Assembly (NCBI RefSeq): GCF_000236905.1
Contig: NC_016525.1
Coordinates: forward strand, 124,001-188,000
Length of the DNA: 64,000 nt
Direction: 5' to 3'
Origin: Tetrapisispora phaffii CBS 4417
Lineage: Eukaryota > Ascomycota > Saccharomycetes > Saccharomycetales > Saccharomycetaceae
Position numbers and translations under genes: made by a program. Shown in pieces: positions 9,791 to 19,598 of the stretch (the first letter of the stretch is position 1; each line of letters opens with the position of its first letter). The notes beneath the pieces were generated by a model. The model saw nothing but the letters and a program-made list of their open reading frames with translations. It had not been told where the DNA came from and made no database searches.

Positions 9791-11350
9791 CTATATAATT
9801 ATAATGGTGTTCATGGCGTTTTCTGTTCCCATAACTCGAATTGTATCGCAAATTATTTTCATGACTTCTGGTGATTCAAGTTTAGAGCCCATGAATGGTC
9901 GTAATCCCCCTAATTCTGTATCAAATATTAGCAGCTTATCCTTCAGGGTGTCTATTTTTCCTGAGTTTATGATTTCTAGTACTTCTGGTAAAGGTACAAG
10001 TCCAGGAAGAACGTTGGGAATCGATCTTATGGCATCGCTTGTTTTCTTCTTGGATTTTTTACCTTCATTTCCTGTTCTGTTGGTGGTAATGCTGGTATTG
10101 TTGTCATTCAGTTTGTCACCATTCATATTCTCGGTCCGGAAATCCATTCCAAAGGCTTTTAACGAAATGGCAGCTTTGTTTGCATCAAGTAAGGCTTTCC
10201 CATTGCTCCCATATATATTTTCAGCAATATTGATCAAGTTTTCACCTGAAAGGGATGGCAACCATAGGGCTTTTAATTTCTCATTAAGATATGGTTCAGA
10301 CTGTGGGGTATCACATTTATCCTCCGAGTCTGTCATTATGAATAATCTCCCGTGTTTTGTTATGTTATCCAGTTTCTCCAACCTAACATAGTTTGCAGCA
10401 CACAAATCGAGCAACTCCCCTCCATATTTTCCTTTATAATTCATTTTTGGACAGTCGCCAATATAATAACCAAGGTAATAGTAACCATTTTTAATTTTAG
10501 TCGAAAGTACCAATTCTTTAAGAGCACTTACTTTACCAAGAGATAATCTAGCATAGTCTGGATCCCAAACGAAGTAAACCGATGATAACCCCGTTACTAA
10601 AAAATCAGTTACTGCAAATGCAATTAGTTTTCCATCCAAGTAATAGCACTCGTGAGCAGGGCCAAGTCTTTTGATATACTCGTTGTCTTGAAGAGTGTCC
10701 CAATTATTTAGTTGCTCCCATTCTTCTTCTGTTCCCATTATCTCTTCATCTGTAAAAGGAGAATGGCATAAAAATTGCCTGAATCCCCTTTCACTATGTT
10801 TGTAGTCATGGTGTATATTCTCTTGGAATTTACAAAATAGTTCGTACTTCTCCTGTGAGTAAACGGAGGGTTCAAAGACGGTTTTCAACCTACTAGATGA
10901 TCTCTTTATCTTCAATACTTCTTCAATTACGTTGTACTCGACATTTCCTTTATTCTTTTTATGCATCTCATTTTCTGTTGGATTAACAAACTTATTGAAT
11001 CGTCTCAATGACTTCTTCAACTCTTTATCTATCTTAAGATACTCCATTTTAGTTCTAATTGTGTATTTCCTACAACAATTCCTTAACATGTCTCCTTTAT
11101 AAACAAAATTTCCTGACCTTCTGTATCCCATATTACACAATCTGTCATATTGTTCAACACTCATCTGCTCGGATTGAAACCCAACACAACTGTTATTCAC
11201 TGTGATACCATTGGACTCCTTATGCATTAAAGACATAAGTGAGTAATTGTTCTCAGCAATAGCTTTCTGCCCATTACAATAACCACATCCTGATGTATCA
11301 TTTGAAAAGTATAGAGGATATGAAATAATCAATCTATCAGTTAAATCCAT
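9791..11350 (-). CDS. ATE1: ATE1, arginyl-tRNA-protein transferase
   Basis: 519 residues (503 in S. cerevisiae). Ate1 transfers Arg from Arg-tRNA to N-terminal Asp, Glu or oxidised Cys, creating N-degrons in the Arg/N-degron pathway. Family cysteines are present: C22 and C25 in GCGYCNGQ, and the pair C92-C93 in NCCRKYTIR, matching the zinc- or haem-associated cysteines of yeast Ate1. The C-terminal GNAT-like half is recognisable by KNGYYYLGYYIGDCPKMNYK. The start is the ATG at 11350. The C-terminal extension (about residues 410-519) is Asn/Ser-rich and less conserved. The order ATE1-KAP122 is as in S. cerevisiae. Confidence 0.95.
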   Translation of the reverse strand: MDLTDRLIISYPLYFSNDTSGCGYCNGQKAIAENNYSLMSLMHKESNGITVNNSCVGFQSEQMSVEQYDRLCNMGYRRSGNFVYKGDMLRNCCRKYTIRTKMEYLKIDKELKKSLRRFNKFVNPTENEMHKKNKGNVEYNVIEEVLKIKRSSSRLKTVFEPSVYSQEKYELFCKFQENIHHDYKHSERGFRQFLCHSPFTDEEIMGTEEEWEQLNNWDTLQDNEYIKRLGPAHECYYLDGKLIAFAVTDFLVTGLSSVYFVWDPDYARLSLGKVSALKELVLSTKIKNGYYYLGYYIGDCPKMNYKGKYGGELLDLCAANYVRLEKLDNITKHGRLFIMTDSEDKCDTPQSEPYLNEKLKALWLPSLSGENLINIAENIYGSNGKALLDANKAAISLKAFGMDFRTENMNGDKLNDNNTSITTNRTGNEGKKSKKKTSDAIRSIPNVLPGLVPLPEVLEIINSGKIDTLKDKLLIFDTELGGLRPFMGSKLESPEVMKIICDTIRVMGTENAMNTIIII

Positions 11351-11764
11351 GGTTTAAACAATCGTTGTTCTTGATAACACCACGAATATAATCAAGTATA
11401 TAGCAATTAGCACAATTGGGCACTTTAAATAAACTGATTACAACCTCAACTTGTTATGATTGTTAAGTTGGATGTGCTTTGATTCAAATACATTGAACAA
11501 TTTGTCACCGAGAGTTAAAGACGAATCCTTAAACACATCGATGAGATGTCAATTAAAAGCAACCAAAATTGGTGTATGGATGGTTAGTGAATGTTTTTTT
11601 GTTTTGTAGAGAAGTATATATGAGTGGAGTGAAGTAGAGTATAGTTTATATAAGTTTTGATTCGTTGGGTCCCGTTAAGTGCGGCAATGGATTGAATATT
11701 GTTACATTAAAATTACCCACGGCAGATATACGTAGATGTGTATATATCTATTGATCACTGGTTG
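11351..11764. other. Intergenic region, ATE1 promoter and haspin gene 3' end
   Basis: 414 bp with no recognisable gene, tRNA or repeat. AT-rich stretches with TATATA at about 11617-11660 may serve ATE1 transcription. Confidence 0.5.
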
Positions 11765-13861
11765 TTAGAACAGTTCTTTCAATTTTAATAAGTCACCTGT
11801 AGAATTGATTGAAGTGGTGATGTTTTCAGTTGCATGTGGGTTTAATACTTCTGACAGTTTGATTAGATTGTTAAGGATCTTGGAAGGTGGAAGGTTATTC
11901 GCGTACCCTTTTTTCAATAATTCTGTTATGAGGTAATATAACCAAAGCAAATTGATGCGTGGTTCAAAAGATGACCAGGAATTTGGAACTGGCAATATGG
12001 TTCTCATCATTTCGTATATTTCGTATTGTCCATTTCTTCCACCTTGATAGAATAATGGATGATCCAATCTCGTAAACAACACTTGTGTGTCAAATTTGGA
12101 TGTCAATCTACTGCCTTTGAAATCACATAATGTAATATTTCCAACTCTATCTATCAGAATATTCTGTAAAATCAGGTTTCTGTGTTCAAATGACAGTTTT
12201 ATTTCATTAACATATAAAATCGTCGTGCATTGCCAAAATATTGAGGCCACTTGTTCCCAGTCAGATATGTTTATGCTATGCAATGGTTCTCCTGAATCTT
12301 TCATAAAAAGCATTAAATATAGTTTATCAGATTGTTGCTCTGTTTTTCTGTATAAATATGCTTGTAATAAAAATGGTAGACCCATCGAATTTTGACATAA
12401 CCTTAGGCAGATTAGTTCATGTAAGGATATCTCTGGTGAATAAAAACCATTATCTTCGGAATCTAATGATAATTGTTTACTGATTATTGATTCAGATGTT
12501 CTCGGATCAATGAATCTAGATATATAGTCGGTGATATTGTCTTTATCTTTAGGAATAGTGTATATTGAGCCTTCTAGATCATTTAATTCGTCATCATTAA
12601 TAATATACTTAAAATCGCAATGTTCTAATAAACGATTCAGCACAATCGATTTGTAATCCGCCGTCGATACCGGAATGCTTGAAATATGGGATTTTATTGA
12701 CATTAATGAATTTGAATTATTCAATTTGGTATCTATTTTGTTACGTGATTCTGTATCTGGAGTTGGTAGAGAAATTTTTATATTTCCACTAATTGACGCT
12801 TCTCTATCTATTGATGCCGTGGTGTTAGTCTTCCTTCTTACTTTGAAATTCTGTAAAGAGGATTGTGATGTTTTATGCTTTAGATGTTTGATGGATAAAT
12901 TTGATGTTGACGATTTTTTCCTTAGGTTGTAATCATTTATCTGAGCACCTTCGCTTCCTCTTACATTGCTATATGTTGTACTGGAGGAGCTAAATAGGCT
13001 CGATAGAGATGACTTTTTCTTCAAAGTTGGTGCTACGTTAGAGTATTCTCTTTGTTGTTGATTTACTGCTACACTTTGACTTGAAGTGGACCTAGACAGT
13101 TGCGAATTCTTTTTCCAAAATTTCCAATTTTTTTTTGAATCTATACTGACATTAGTGGACGTAGTTGTAAGTGAAAGTAAAGATTTATCATTTGGTTTCT
13201 TAAATTTAGTATTATCCCTGGCACCACCTTGCACAACGTTACTCGCTAGAGGTGCTAGTGGTTTCCTTTTGTTGTTGTCTAAAGATGTTTTAACAGACCT
13301 CTCTGAAGCATGTGCCTTTATATTAAAACTTGGAGAATGTTTTAATCTATTTTCATGGTTCTCGTCTGCAAAATTAAATTTGCCTATTAATTGCTTCAAA
13401 GACGAGCTTGTAGACGATCTTTTAAACAAAGATCTATTTTGATCATTATCCATGTAATTGGTATGCAAAGTAGACATAGACGTTCTTTTATTGGGACTGT
13501 TTGATTTCTGAGGAGAAATCGATTTCATCTTCAAAGGTGTACTTTTCTGAGGACCATTATTGTCGATACTATTGTTGCTCGACAATGTAGACTTTCTTTT
13601 CTTCGACAACGACGAAGAAGAAGAATACGTGGACATAAAAGACCATCGTTTCTTGTCCTTAGATTTCTCCTTACCATCTTTTTTCCCTCTACTATCAAAA
13701 TTCATTACGACGTCAGACTTCTCGACTGGAAAATCCTGGGAGGAAGGTAGCCCCTGTCTCTCATGTCCTTCATTAAGCCCTTCATCACTGTCTGAGTCGG
13801 AGATCACCATCGCAATAAAATTCTTTCTGGGAGAAAGATTTATCACAGTTTGCTCGCTCAT
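11765..13861 (-). CDS. ALK2: Haspin-like protein kinase, ALK1/ALK2 type
   Basis: 698 residues. The first 400 or so are Ser/Lys-rich and disordered. The C-terminal third is a divergent haspin kinase domain, with ELICLRLCQNS and the catalytic region HRNLILQNILI at residue 560 followed by TLCDFKGSRL at about 579. Haspins phosphorylate histone H3 in mitosis; yeast Alk1/Alk2 act in polarity and mitotic timing. The gene lies between ATE1 (YGL017W) and FMT1 (YBL013W), so synteny suits either ALK1 (YGL021W) or ALK2 (YBL009W). The symbol is chosen by nearness to HIR1 and FMT1. Asn replaces the usual catalytic Asp (HRN for HRD), and DFK replaces DFG/DYT. The start is the ATG at 13861. Confidence 0.85.
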   Translation of the reverse strand: MSEQTVINLSPRKNFIAMVISDSDSDEGLNEGHERQGLPSSQDFPVEKSDVVMNFDSRGKKDGKEKSKDKKRWSFMSTYSSSSSLSKKRKSTLSSNNSIDNNGPQKSTPLKMKSISPQKSNSPNKRTSMSTLHTNYMDNDQNRSLFKRSSTSSSLKQLIGKFNFADENHENRLKHSPSFNIKAHASERSVKTSLDNNKRKPLAPLASNVVQGGARDNTKFKKPNDKSLLSLTTTSTNVSIDSKKNWKFWKKNSQLSRSTSSQSVAVNQQQREYSNVAPTLKKKSSLSSLFSSSSTTYSNVRGSEGAQINDYNLRKKSSTSNLSIKHLKHKTSQSSLQNFKVRRKTNTTASIDREASISGNIKISLPTPDTESRNKIDTKLNNSNSLMSIKSHISSIPVSTADYKSIVLNRLLEHCDFKYIINDDELNDLEGSIYTIPKDKDNITDYISRFIDPRTSESIISKQLSLDSEDNGFYSPEISLHELICLRLCQNSMGLPFLLQAYLYRKTEQQSDKLYLMLFMKDSGEPLHSINISDWEQVASIFWQCTTILYVNEIKLSFEHRNLILQNILIDRVGNITLCDFKGSRLTSKFDTQVLFTRLDHPLFYQGGRNGQYEIYEMMRTILPVPNSWSSFEPRINLLWLYYLITELLKKGYANNLPPSKILNNLIKLSEVLNPHATENITTSINSTGDLLKLKELF

Positions 13862-14281
13862 AGCTATGTGTTTGTCTCTGTTCTGACTCGATTAGTCCTT
13901 GAACCTCCTTGCAACTCAACCCTTACCGATAAGAAGCAGTGCCACCCCCATTTATATCAAAGTCCATCTCGCAATTGACACTTTCTGGGTTCATGAAGGT
14001 GCTCGAGTGGCTGCGTCACCTCGAATCTTCGATCTGAATCTCATTTTGTTTACGTTTCGTGTTTCGCGATGACCGTTTTGTTTACATTTCGGTGTCACAA
14101 ATTGGTGCCACGACAGCAATCCATTTGCACGGACACGAGTATTAGCACTAGCACTAGCAGCCTAAAGGCAGTGCTAGTATGTTAGTGCAATTCCTGAGTG
14201 TTCACAACACTCTGGAATTCACATTCTATCATTGAGAATAAACGCCCAATATATATATATCGTATTTATTGAATATCGAAA
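13862..14281. other. Haspin gene promoter region with several inverted repeats
   Basis: 420 bp between FMT1 and the haspin gene, richer in GC than its surroundings from about 13900 to 14220. It contains imperfect palindromes around 14144-14190 built on GCACTAGCACT/AGTGCTAGT, and a 14-bp near-perfect inverted repeat at 14189-14219. Confidence 0.5.
14189..14219. repeat. Inverted repeat, potential hairpin downstream of FMT1
   Basis: The arms 14189-14202 (AATTCCTGAGTGTT) and 14206-14219 are complementary at 13 of 14 positions, with a 3-base loop. It lies about 60 bases beyond the FMT1 stop, so it could be in the FMT1 3' UTR or a terminator structure. Confidence 0.55.
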
Positions 14282-15418
14282 TTATACAAACTCAAACGTA
14301 CTCTCAGTCTTGTTGCCGCATCGTTTGCGAAACCGTCTGACAAACTCAGAAGCTGTCTCGACAGTGAACCCTTCGAATTGCAACGATTTTACCTGGATAT
14401 AACTGTTGTTTGCACAACATACAACCACCGTCATTGATTTGTCATCGTAACAGAATTGGCCAGGAGAGCCTAGTTTCTCTTGATAATTACTACATACAGT
14501 GAAATCATGAAAGATTATCCTTTTATTTACATTGCCATTCTTCCTCATAAGCACTTTTATTGGCGCAAAAAGAGGTCCCAGCGTATTTAGTCTGACAACC
14601 AGATCAATGGCCTCGTCAGTGTTCCAAGAGATCTGCTTCATTGCCGAAGTAATCCTCGAAGCGTAGCTTGCTTCAAAGACTTGACCAGACTCTATGCTTT
14701 TGTTTTGATCTGTATATAATTGCTCTGATATCACTTTCTTAAGTAACTCTCCTCCTACTAGTCCAAGTTGATCCATTAAAATAGCAGTGTATATAGGAGT
14801 CTTTTCTGGGAACTCAGACACCACACCTTTCGCTAGCAAGTCACTAGTAGACAGCGGACGTGTCTGTGCTATTATTCTGCCATGGTCGAATTTATTCGGA
14901 TGTAATGTCTGTATAGTGACCCCAGTCTCTGTATCCCTATTCAGAAGCGCATATTGGATGGGAGACGCCCCTTTGTACCTCGGGAGCAACGATGGATGGA
15001 TATTTAAAGAATATTTTGCTTTGCTCAGTAACTTTGATGGAATCAATTTCCCAAACGAAACTGCAACCACCATGTCGTAATTATGTACATCACCAATATC
15101 AAGCATATCTTGTTTCGAATCACACAGCAATGGTTCTCTCAACCCTATCGTTTTGCAATGCTCAACAATTGGAGTATGCTTTAATACGGACTTATATCTT
15201 CCACACCATTTAGGTTTCCTAGTGACAACTTGAATATCCTTCACCAGTGGTGGATAATTGTTCTGCAGAGACCTTAAACTATCCAATGCATGAATACTGA
15301 ACTCATCGCTCCCAAAAAACAACACATCCAGACTAGATAAAGAGTGACTACCAATTCCATGTTGGCAACGTTTAAATACCAACCGTTTAACCTTCCACGC
15401 AGTTAATTGAGCAAACAT
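14282..15418 (-). CDS. FMT1: FMT1, mitochondrial methionyl-tRNA formyltransferase
   Basis: 378 residues (401 in S. cerevisiae). The enzyme formylates initiator Met-tRNA with 10-formyl-tetrahydrofolate for mitochondrial translation. An Arg/Lys-rich, acid-free N terminus (about residues 1-30) looks like a mitochondrial presequence. The formyltransferase core starts at DVLFFGSDEFS. Catalytic residues are visible as N139 and H141 in LNIHPSLLPRYKG and D178 in KFDHGRI, followed by the C-terminal OB-like domain. The ATG at 15418 gives the full presequence. In S. cerevisiae FMT1 (YBL013W) is next to RRN6 (YBL014C), as here. Confidence 0.95.
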   Translation of the reverse strand: MFAQLTAWKVKRLVFKRCQHGIGSHSLSSLDVLFFGSDEFSIHALDSLRSLQNNYPPLVKDIQVVTRKPKWCGRYKSVLKHTPIVEHCKTIGLREPLLCDSKQDMLDIGDVHNYDMVVAVSFGKLIPSKLLSKAKYSLNIHPSLLPRYKGASPIQYALLNRDTETGVTIQTLHPNKFDHGRIIAQTRPLSTSDLLAKGVVSEFPEKTPIYTAILMDQLGLVGGELLKKVISEQLYTDQNKSIESGQVFEASYASRITSAMKQISWNTDEAIDLVVRLNTLGPLFAPIKVLMRKNGNVNKRIIFHDFTVCSNYQEKLGSPGQFCYDDKSMTVVVCCANNSYIQVKSLQFEGFTVETASEFVRRFRKRCGNKTESTFEFV

Positions 15419-15958
15419 CAGCTACCCTTGTATTTCGTGAATTTCGTATGGCTGACCTCTCAATGTATACATTAGCTCAACACTTTGAATATTGCCTCCC
15501 AGAACTCAATTAAACAGGAAAGGTCATTATGCATCTACAAATACCTCTGATGTACTTCAGCAAACTCCTCTTATGCACATATCTAAGCTGTTTAAAGGTT
15601 GCTGACTGGTCATCTTGGTTGGCATCATCTTACAAGAAGACTGTTTTCGTGGCCCGTGACGGTACTTTTTTGATATTTGTACCATCAAAATTTGATTTAA
15701 AGATATTTAAGAGATGAGATGTATCAAGAATGTAGAAAGGTATTGGTGAGTTATGAGCATTGACAAGGCAGTTAAGACGACATTCGATATTTCCGTTTGT
15801 CTTATTGTTTCCCAGTCTTTTTTCCAGCTGTTCTGTGTTAAATTTGGCTGAGGATCAAGTCGAACGGGTATTGACTATTTTGCATATTTCTTGGTTTGGT
15901 TTGATTTGATTTTGAATCATAGAACTCGACCACTGGAAAGATATATATTCAGTACTGG
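15419..15958. other. Divergent promoter region FMT1/RRN6
   Basis: 540 bp between divergent genes. A GATGAG core (15713-15718), the heart of the PAC element, lies about 240 bp upstream of RRN6 and would suit a Pol I factor gene, but the flanks do not match full PAC. A 62-codon frame at 15529-15717 has no support as a gene. Confidence 0.45.
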
Positions 15959-18715
15959 ATGCTGCCCATTAATCGACCTATTGGGAGCCAGTTGGGGCTT
16001 GGTGTGAAAGGGATGTCAGTGTACGTGGGGGGTGATTCCAAAGAGAAATGGATCAAGAGTGTTCAGGATAAGTCTATTATAGATGATAGCGAGTTGCATG
16101 TTATTTCTTCAGAGGTCTTTATTGATTCAGATTTGCAGAAGATGGAAAAGAAGTTCATTGACGGCGAAATTGTGAAAGATGATTACAATAGTGATGATAG
16201 TGGGGTTGAGTTTGAAAACGATGAGGAATTCGAACATTGGAAAGATATATTAGTAAGTAAAATGGAATGGCAGGATTTGGATCCTAAGATCTCAGGTGAC
16301 TTTAGGCCATTCAAAAAAGTTAATACATCCCACGATAGGGCATTTGACACGCATGAGGGATCACTTGTAAAATCTATGAATTTTATTCCAAATTCCCTAA
16401 TATCAACTTTATCAGAAACACCAATTCCAGTGCAAATGACAGACACTACAGGAAAGAAGTCAATTGGAAATATGCATAGCAATAGTACATTGAGTGTGGA
16501 TCCTAATACAGGTGAACTGATGGTAATTGGTTTACTCCAAACAGTAGCAGATTTACGTGCAAATAAGGATCCTCAACAAGTGATAGCATATGTATCAGGA
16601 AATTCCGATTCAGTGTTAAATATAGCGGTACTCACTAGAAGTAAAAAAGAGTTTATAAAAGTTGATAAGCATACAAAAGTACCTGGTAAAACATGGGAGA
16701 TAAAAGATCAAAAAAGCATCGAGAGCATTGAATTAAATTCACCAATAAAAAAAATATTGTTCCCACAACTTTCGGCGATATTTAGAAGAATGTCAGATCT
16801 TATAGGAATTCTTACCGAGAATTCATTGCACATAATAAAAGTATCAAACTTCAATTGCCAAACGTTAAAATTTAAATTTCAACAGTATAAATATTTATCT
16901 TATTCCTCGTTGGGCGATTTTCCATTTGCCGATTTTGCCTTCAATCCTTGGGATATGAATGAGCTGGCTGTTATTGATATCAAAGGTAACTGGGCAGTTT
17001 GTTCTATATCATCGTCGTTATTAAAAGATGATACAATAAGGGTTTCGCAGGATGCTAGAGGGACTATATATGATCCAGAGGAACTCTCAAATTGGAAGAA
17101 AATTGAATGGTCTTCTAAATTTACAAAATTAATTGTAATGGACCGTTCAAAATTGTTTGAAATAGATTTTCAAAAGGACTTACAAGTAGAAATTATAGAA
17201 GCCAAGACATGGTCAAGACTGAGAGATTATAAAAGAATTGATGAAAATATCAGTGTCTTGCTTACGACAAAAGAAATTATTGCAATTAGGACAAATAAAA
17301 ATACGAACTGTTTTGATAGAATATTATCTTGGAAGCATGATCTAGATCCGAATGACAATACGTTAAAATTTTCAATTCAAAAAATAATTAAAGATAAGGT
17401 ATTAACGTTGATCATCTATATTTTTACTAGTCAAAGCAATAATGTATATATGCATGCATTTAGTATTGACACTTTTAATCTACAACTCACAACAAGTTGT
17501 CAATCGAATGTCATGACTATACCGAACATCACGGAAGGTATTCAAACTATATCTGTTCCAGACGAATCATATGATGATGATGATGACTATGATATGAATG
17601 ATTCTTATGAGAATAGCTCTACTGAATATGTGTGGATAAACATGTTTTTAAAACAATATACTAGTAATGAGGTAACGAAAGTGATAGTTACGAATGCTCC
17701 TCTTCATATTACTAAAAATAAAAACCACGTACATTTTAAAACAGATCCAAATAGTGAAGGAGGTTTGAAAATGAGGTACAAAATGAAAGAGTTACAAGAG
17801 ATGGACAATTTAATACAGCTTCTAACAGAAAAATATAAGGACTATCCGTCAAATAAGAATGAAAATATTCATGACCTATTACAAGATTTTGGTTATAAAT
17901 TATCGACTTTGTTGAATGAAGAAATGGTCCATTTCAATAAAGAAAATAGATCTAATTTATTAAAAAATAGATCGTTAAAGGATCTTATTGATTTATCACC
18001 TTCAATAGAGAATTTATCGGAATTTGAATCTTTTTTGGATCAGTTAATTGAACATTTTGAAGAAAGTTCTTTAAAGTTTTCTAATTTAAAATCTATATTG
18101 AGTTTTTTTTTGCACGAGAGTGTTCCTAGTATAGATATTTTCTATAATAAACTCCTACAATGTTGGGAAATTATAACTTCCAATTCTGAAGTACTTACTA
18201 GAGAACTTGTTAAAACTATAGTCTGGGGGGCAATTCGTTTCTGTAATAAAAATTGCTATCAAGACAAATTGCACAATTCCAAGGACACCTTAACAACCCA
18301 ATATCAAGAAATAATTGATCTTTGGGAATTAAACGATGATGAGATTGAAGAGGAAGCTAATAAATTAGATAATACAGAAAGCACAGCCCCCATGAGTCAA
18401 CCTCATTTCACTAGGGAATCTCAATCACAAATTCCGACAATTAAACTATCTCAAAGAAATGAAAGACAAGAAAGAGGCATTGCTAACAATGCTAATAGAA
18501 TTTCAAAATCATCGAGAAACAGAAAATCCTCACAAGCAAGGCCACTCTGTTCACAAGCTTTCTCATCATCACAAACATCGATTCTACCAGACAACATCAC
18601 ACCAGCATTTTCTTTAATGCAAGCATCTGCACCAAGTCTATCTCAATCTCAATCTTCACAGACTTCCAAAAATAAGAAGAAGAAGAAGAAGAAGAAAATT
18701 GGTGGTTTCAAATAA
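15959..18715 (+). CDS. RRN6: RRN6, RNA polymerase I core factor subunit
   Basis: 918 residues (894 in S. cerevisiae). The opening MLPINRPIGSQLGLGVKGMS is characteristic of Rrn6. Rrn6 with Rrn7 and Rrn11 forms core factor, which binds the rDNA core promoter in the nucleolus and recruits Pol I via Rrn3. The N-terminal half contains the degenerate WD-like propeller region, the middle has an acidic stretch (YDDDDDYDMNDSYEN), and the C terminus is Ser/Gln-rich, ending in a lysine run then IGGFK, as in S. cerevisiae. It is adjacent to FMT1 as in S. cerevisiae (YBL013W-YBL014C). The start ATG agrees with the conserved N terminus. Confidence 0.95.
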   Translation: MLPINRPIGSQLGLGVKGMSVYVGGDSKEKWIKSVQDKSIIDDSELHVISSEVFIDSDLQKMEKKFIDGEIVKDDYNSDDSGVEFENDEEFEHWKDILVSKMEWQDLDPKISGDFRPFKKVNTSHDRAFDTHEGSLVKSMNFIPNSLISTLSETPIPVQMTDTTGKKSIGNMHSNSTLSVDPNTGELMVIGLLQTVADLRANKDPQQVIAYVSGNSDSVLNIAVLTRSKKEFIKVDKHTKVPGKTWEIKDQKSIESIELNSPIKKILFPQLSAIFRRMSDLIGILTENSLHIIKVSNFNCQTLKFKFQQYKYLSYSSLGDFPFADFAFNPWDMNELAVIDIKGNWAVCSISSSLLKDDTIRVSQDARGTIYDPEELSNWKKIEWSSKFTKLIVMDRSKLFEIDFQKDLQVEIIEAKTWSRLRDYKRIDENISVLLTTKEIIAIRTNKNTNCFDRILSWKHDLDPNDNTLKFSIQKIIKDKVLTLIIYIFTSQSNNVYMHAFSIDTFNLQLTTSCQSNVMTIPNITEGIQTISVPDESYDDDDDYDMNDSYENSSTEYVWINMFLKQYTSNEVTKVIVTNAPLHITKNKNHVHFKTDPNSEGGLKMRYKMKELQEMDNLIQLLTEKYKDYPSNKNENIHDLLQDFGYKLSTLLNEEMVHFNKENRSNLLKNRSLKDLIDLSPSIENLSEFESFLDQLIEHFEESSLKFSNLKSILSFFLHESVPSIDIFYNKLLQCWEIITSNSEVLTRELVKTIVWGAIRFCNKNCYQDKLHNSKDTLTTQYQEIIDLWELNDDEIEEEANKLDNTESTAPMSQPHFTRESQSQIPTIKLSQRNERQERGIANNANRISKSSRNRKSSQARPLCSQAFSSSQTSILPDNITPAFSLMQASAPSLSQSQSSQTSKNKKKKKKKKIGGFK

Positions 18716-19078
18716 ACTAATGATCTTAAATCAAATTTGCATTCCGTTTTAGTAAATATCAATAACAAATAAAATAAATAATAAAACGATCAATTTTTAC
18801 TACGAACTACTAACATCGTCGAACCAATTTGATTAGTGCTCGCCCATAGTGTATAACCGTGTATATAATATTATAATAGAATTCAAGTCACCAAAAAAAT
18901 TGCATGCGTATTCAATTATTAACTTTATTAATTCACGGGTCCATCTCGATTTAATTCTGAGATCTGAAGTGACGAAAACGGACACGCAAGATGCCTTATT
19001 TTCCCAATTTGGACTATTTTGTTATTTTTTCGAAATTTATGACATTCTTTGGCTTCAATTTCCGACTGGTTACTTCCT

Positions 19079-19116
19079 AATTAGGACATTGCTGGTATCT
19101 TGGCAATGTCCTAATT
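19079..19116. repeat. 14-bp perfect inverted repeat
   Basis: AATTAGGACATTGC (19079-19092) is repeated exactly inverted at 19103-19116, with a 10-base spacer. The left arm overlaps the GCTGGT Ace2-type site at 19091-19096. It could be a hairpin of a transcript or a symmetric binding site. Confidence 0.6.
19091..19096 (-). promoter_or_regulatory. Ace2/Swi5-type site upstream of SCW11
   Basis: GCTGGT is the reverse complement of ACCAGC, the Ace2/Swi5 core. S. cerevisiae SCW11 is an Ace2 target expressed in daughter cells after mitosis. The site is about 500 bp upstream of the start. A 6-mer alone is weak evidence; the second copy at 19318 adds some. Confidence 0.4.
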
Positions 19117-19317
19117 CGGACACAGATTAAGACAAAAAAAAGCTTGGATATTAATTGTACTATAGTATTCGTTTACTTTAAAAACCAAATAATAACAATG
19201 GTAGTGCACCAGTAGTTCATAGGAATAGGTTAAGTAGGAATTGGATGTGTTAACTCGTTGACATCGCTTTCCAAGCTGTTTACGAGCTTTAATTGTCTTT
19301 TCTCCGATTGTTTACGA

Positions 19318-19323
19318 GCTGGT
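19318..19323 (-). promoter_or_regulatory. Second Ace2/Swi5-type site upstream of SCW11
   Basis: GCTGGT with following T, so AACCAGC on the other strand, about 275 bp upstream of the SCW11 start, a typical distance for an activator site. Confidence 0.45.
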
Positions 19324-19504
19324 TCCAATAGTGTACATGTTATCAATTTGTTTGTTTACCAAATATTTGTTCAAACTAGAATAATCAATTAGTCTGTAAT
19401 ATAACATATTTAAAGGATATGCATTTATGCAATGTTAATAAATTTTTTCCGGAATTAAAGTAGTTTGAACTACAATTATTATTATTTTTTTGCAGTTTGT
19501 TCAA

Positions 19505-19566
19505 ACATTTGTAGTATCTAACATTTGTAGTATCTAACAATTGAAGTATCTAACAATTGAAGTATA
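19505..19566. repeat. Four tandem 16-bp units in the SCW11 promoter
   Basis: Two copies of ACATTTGTAGTATCTA (19505-19536) are followed by one full and one truncated copy of ACAATTGAAGTATCTA. They end just before the TATA-like sequence and about 32 bp before the SCW11 start. They may lie in the core promoter or 5' UTR. Confidence 0.75.
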
Positions 19567-19598
19567 ACATATAAAAACCGACGTTTGGTGCAGACATC

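Larger units (their letters stand above)
18716..19598. other. SCW11 upstream region
   Basis: 883 bp. It holds an inverted repeat (19079-19116), two ACCAGC-type Ace2/Swi5 sites on the minus strand, a repeated GTTTACGAGCT at 19278 and 19310, four tandem 16-bp units at 19505-19566 and a TATA-like ATATAAAAA at about 19568. The 93-codon plus frame at 18849-19130 shows no protein-like features. Confidence 0.55.

Noticed and set aside
15529..15717. 62-codon frame between FMT1 and RRN6
   Set aside because: Too short, in a divergent promoter, no recognised homology.
18849..19130. 93-codon frame between RRN6 and SCW11
   Set aside because: No recognisable features and it spans the palindrome at 19079-19116.
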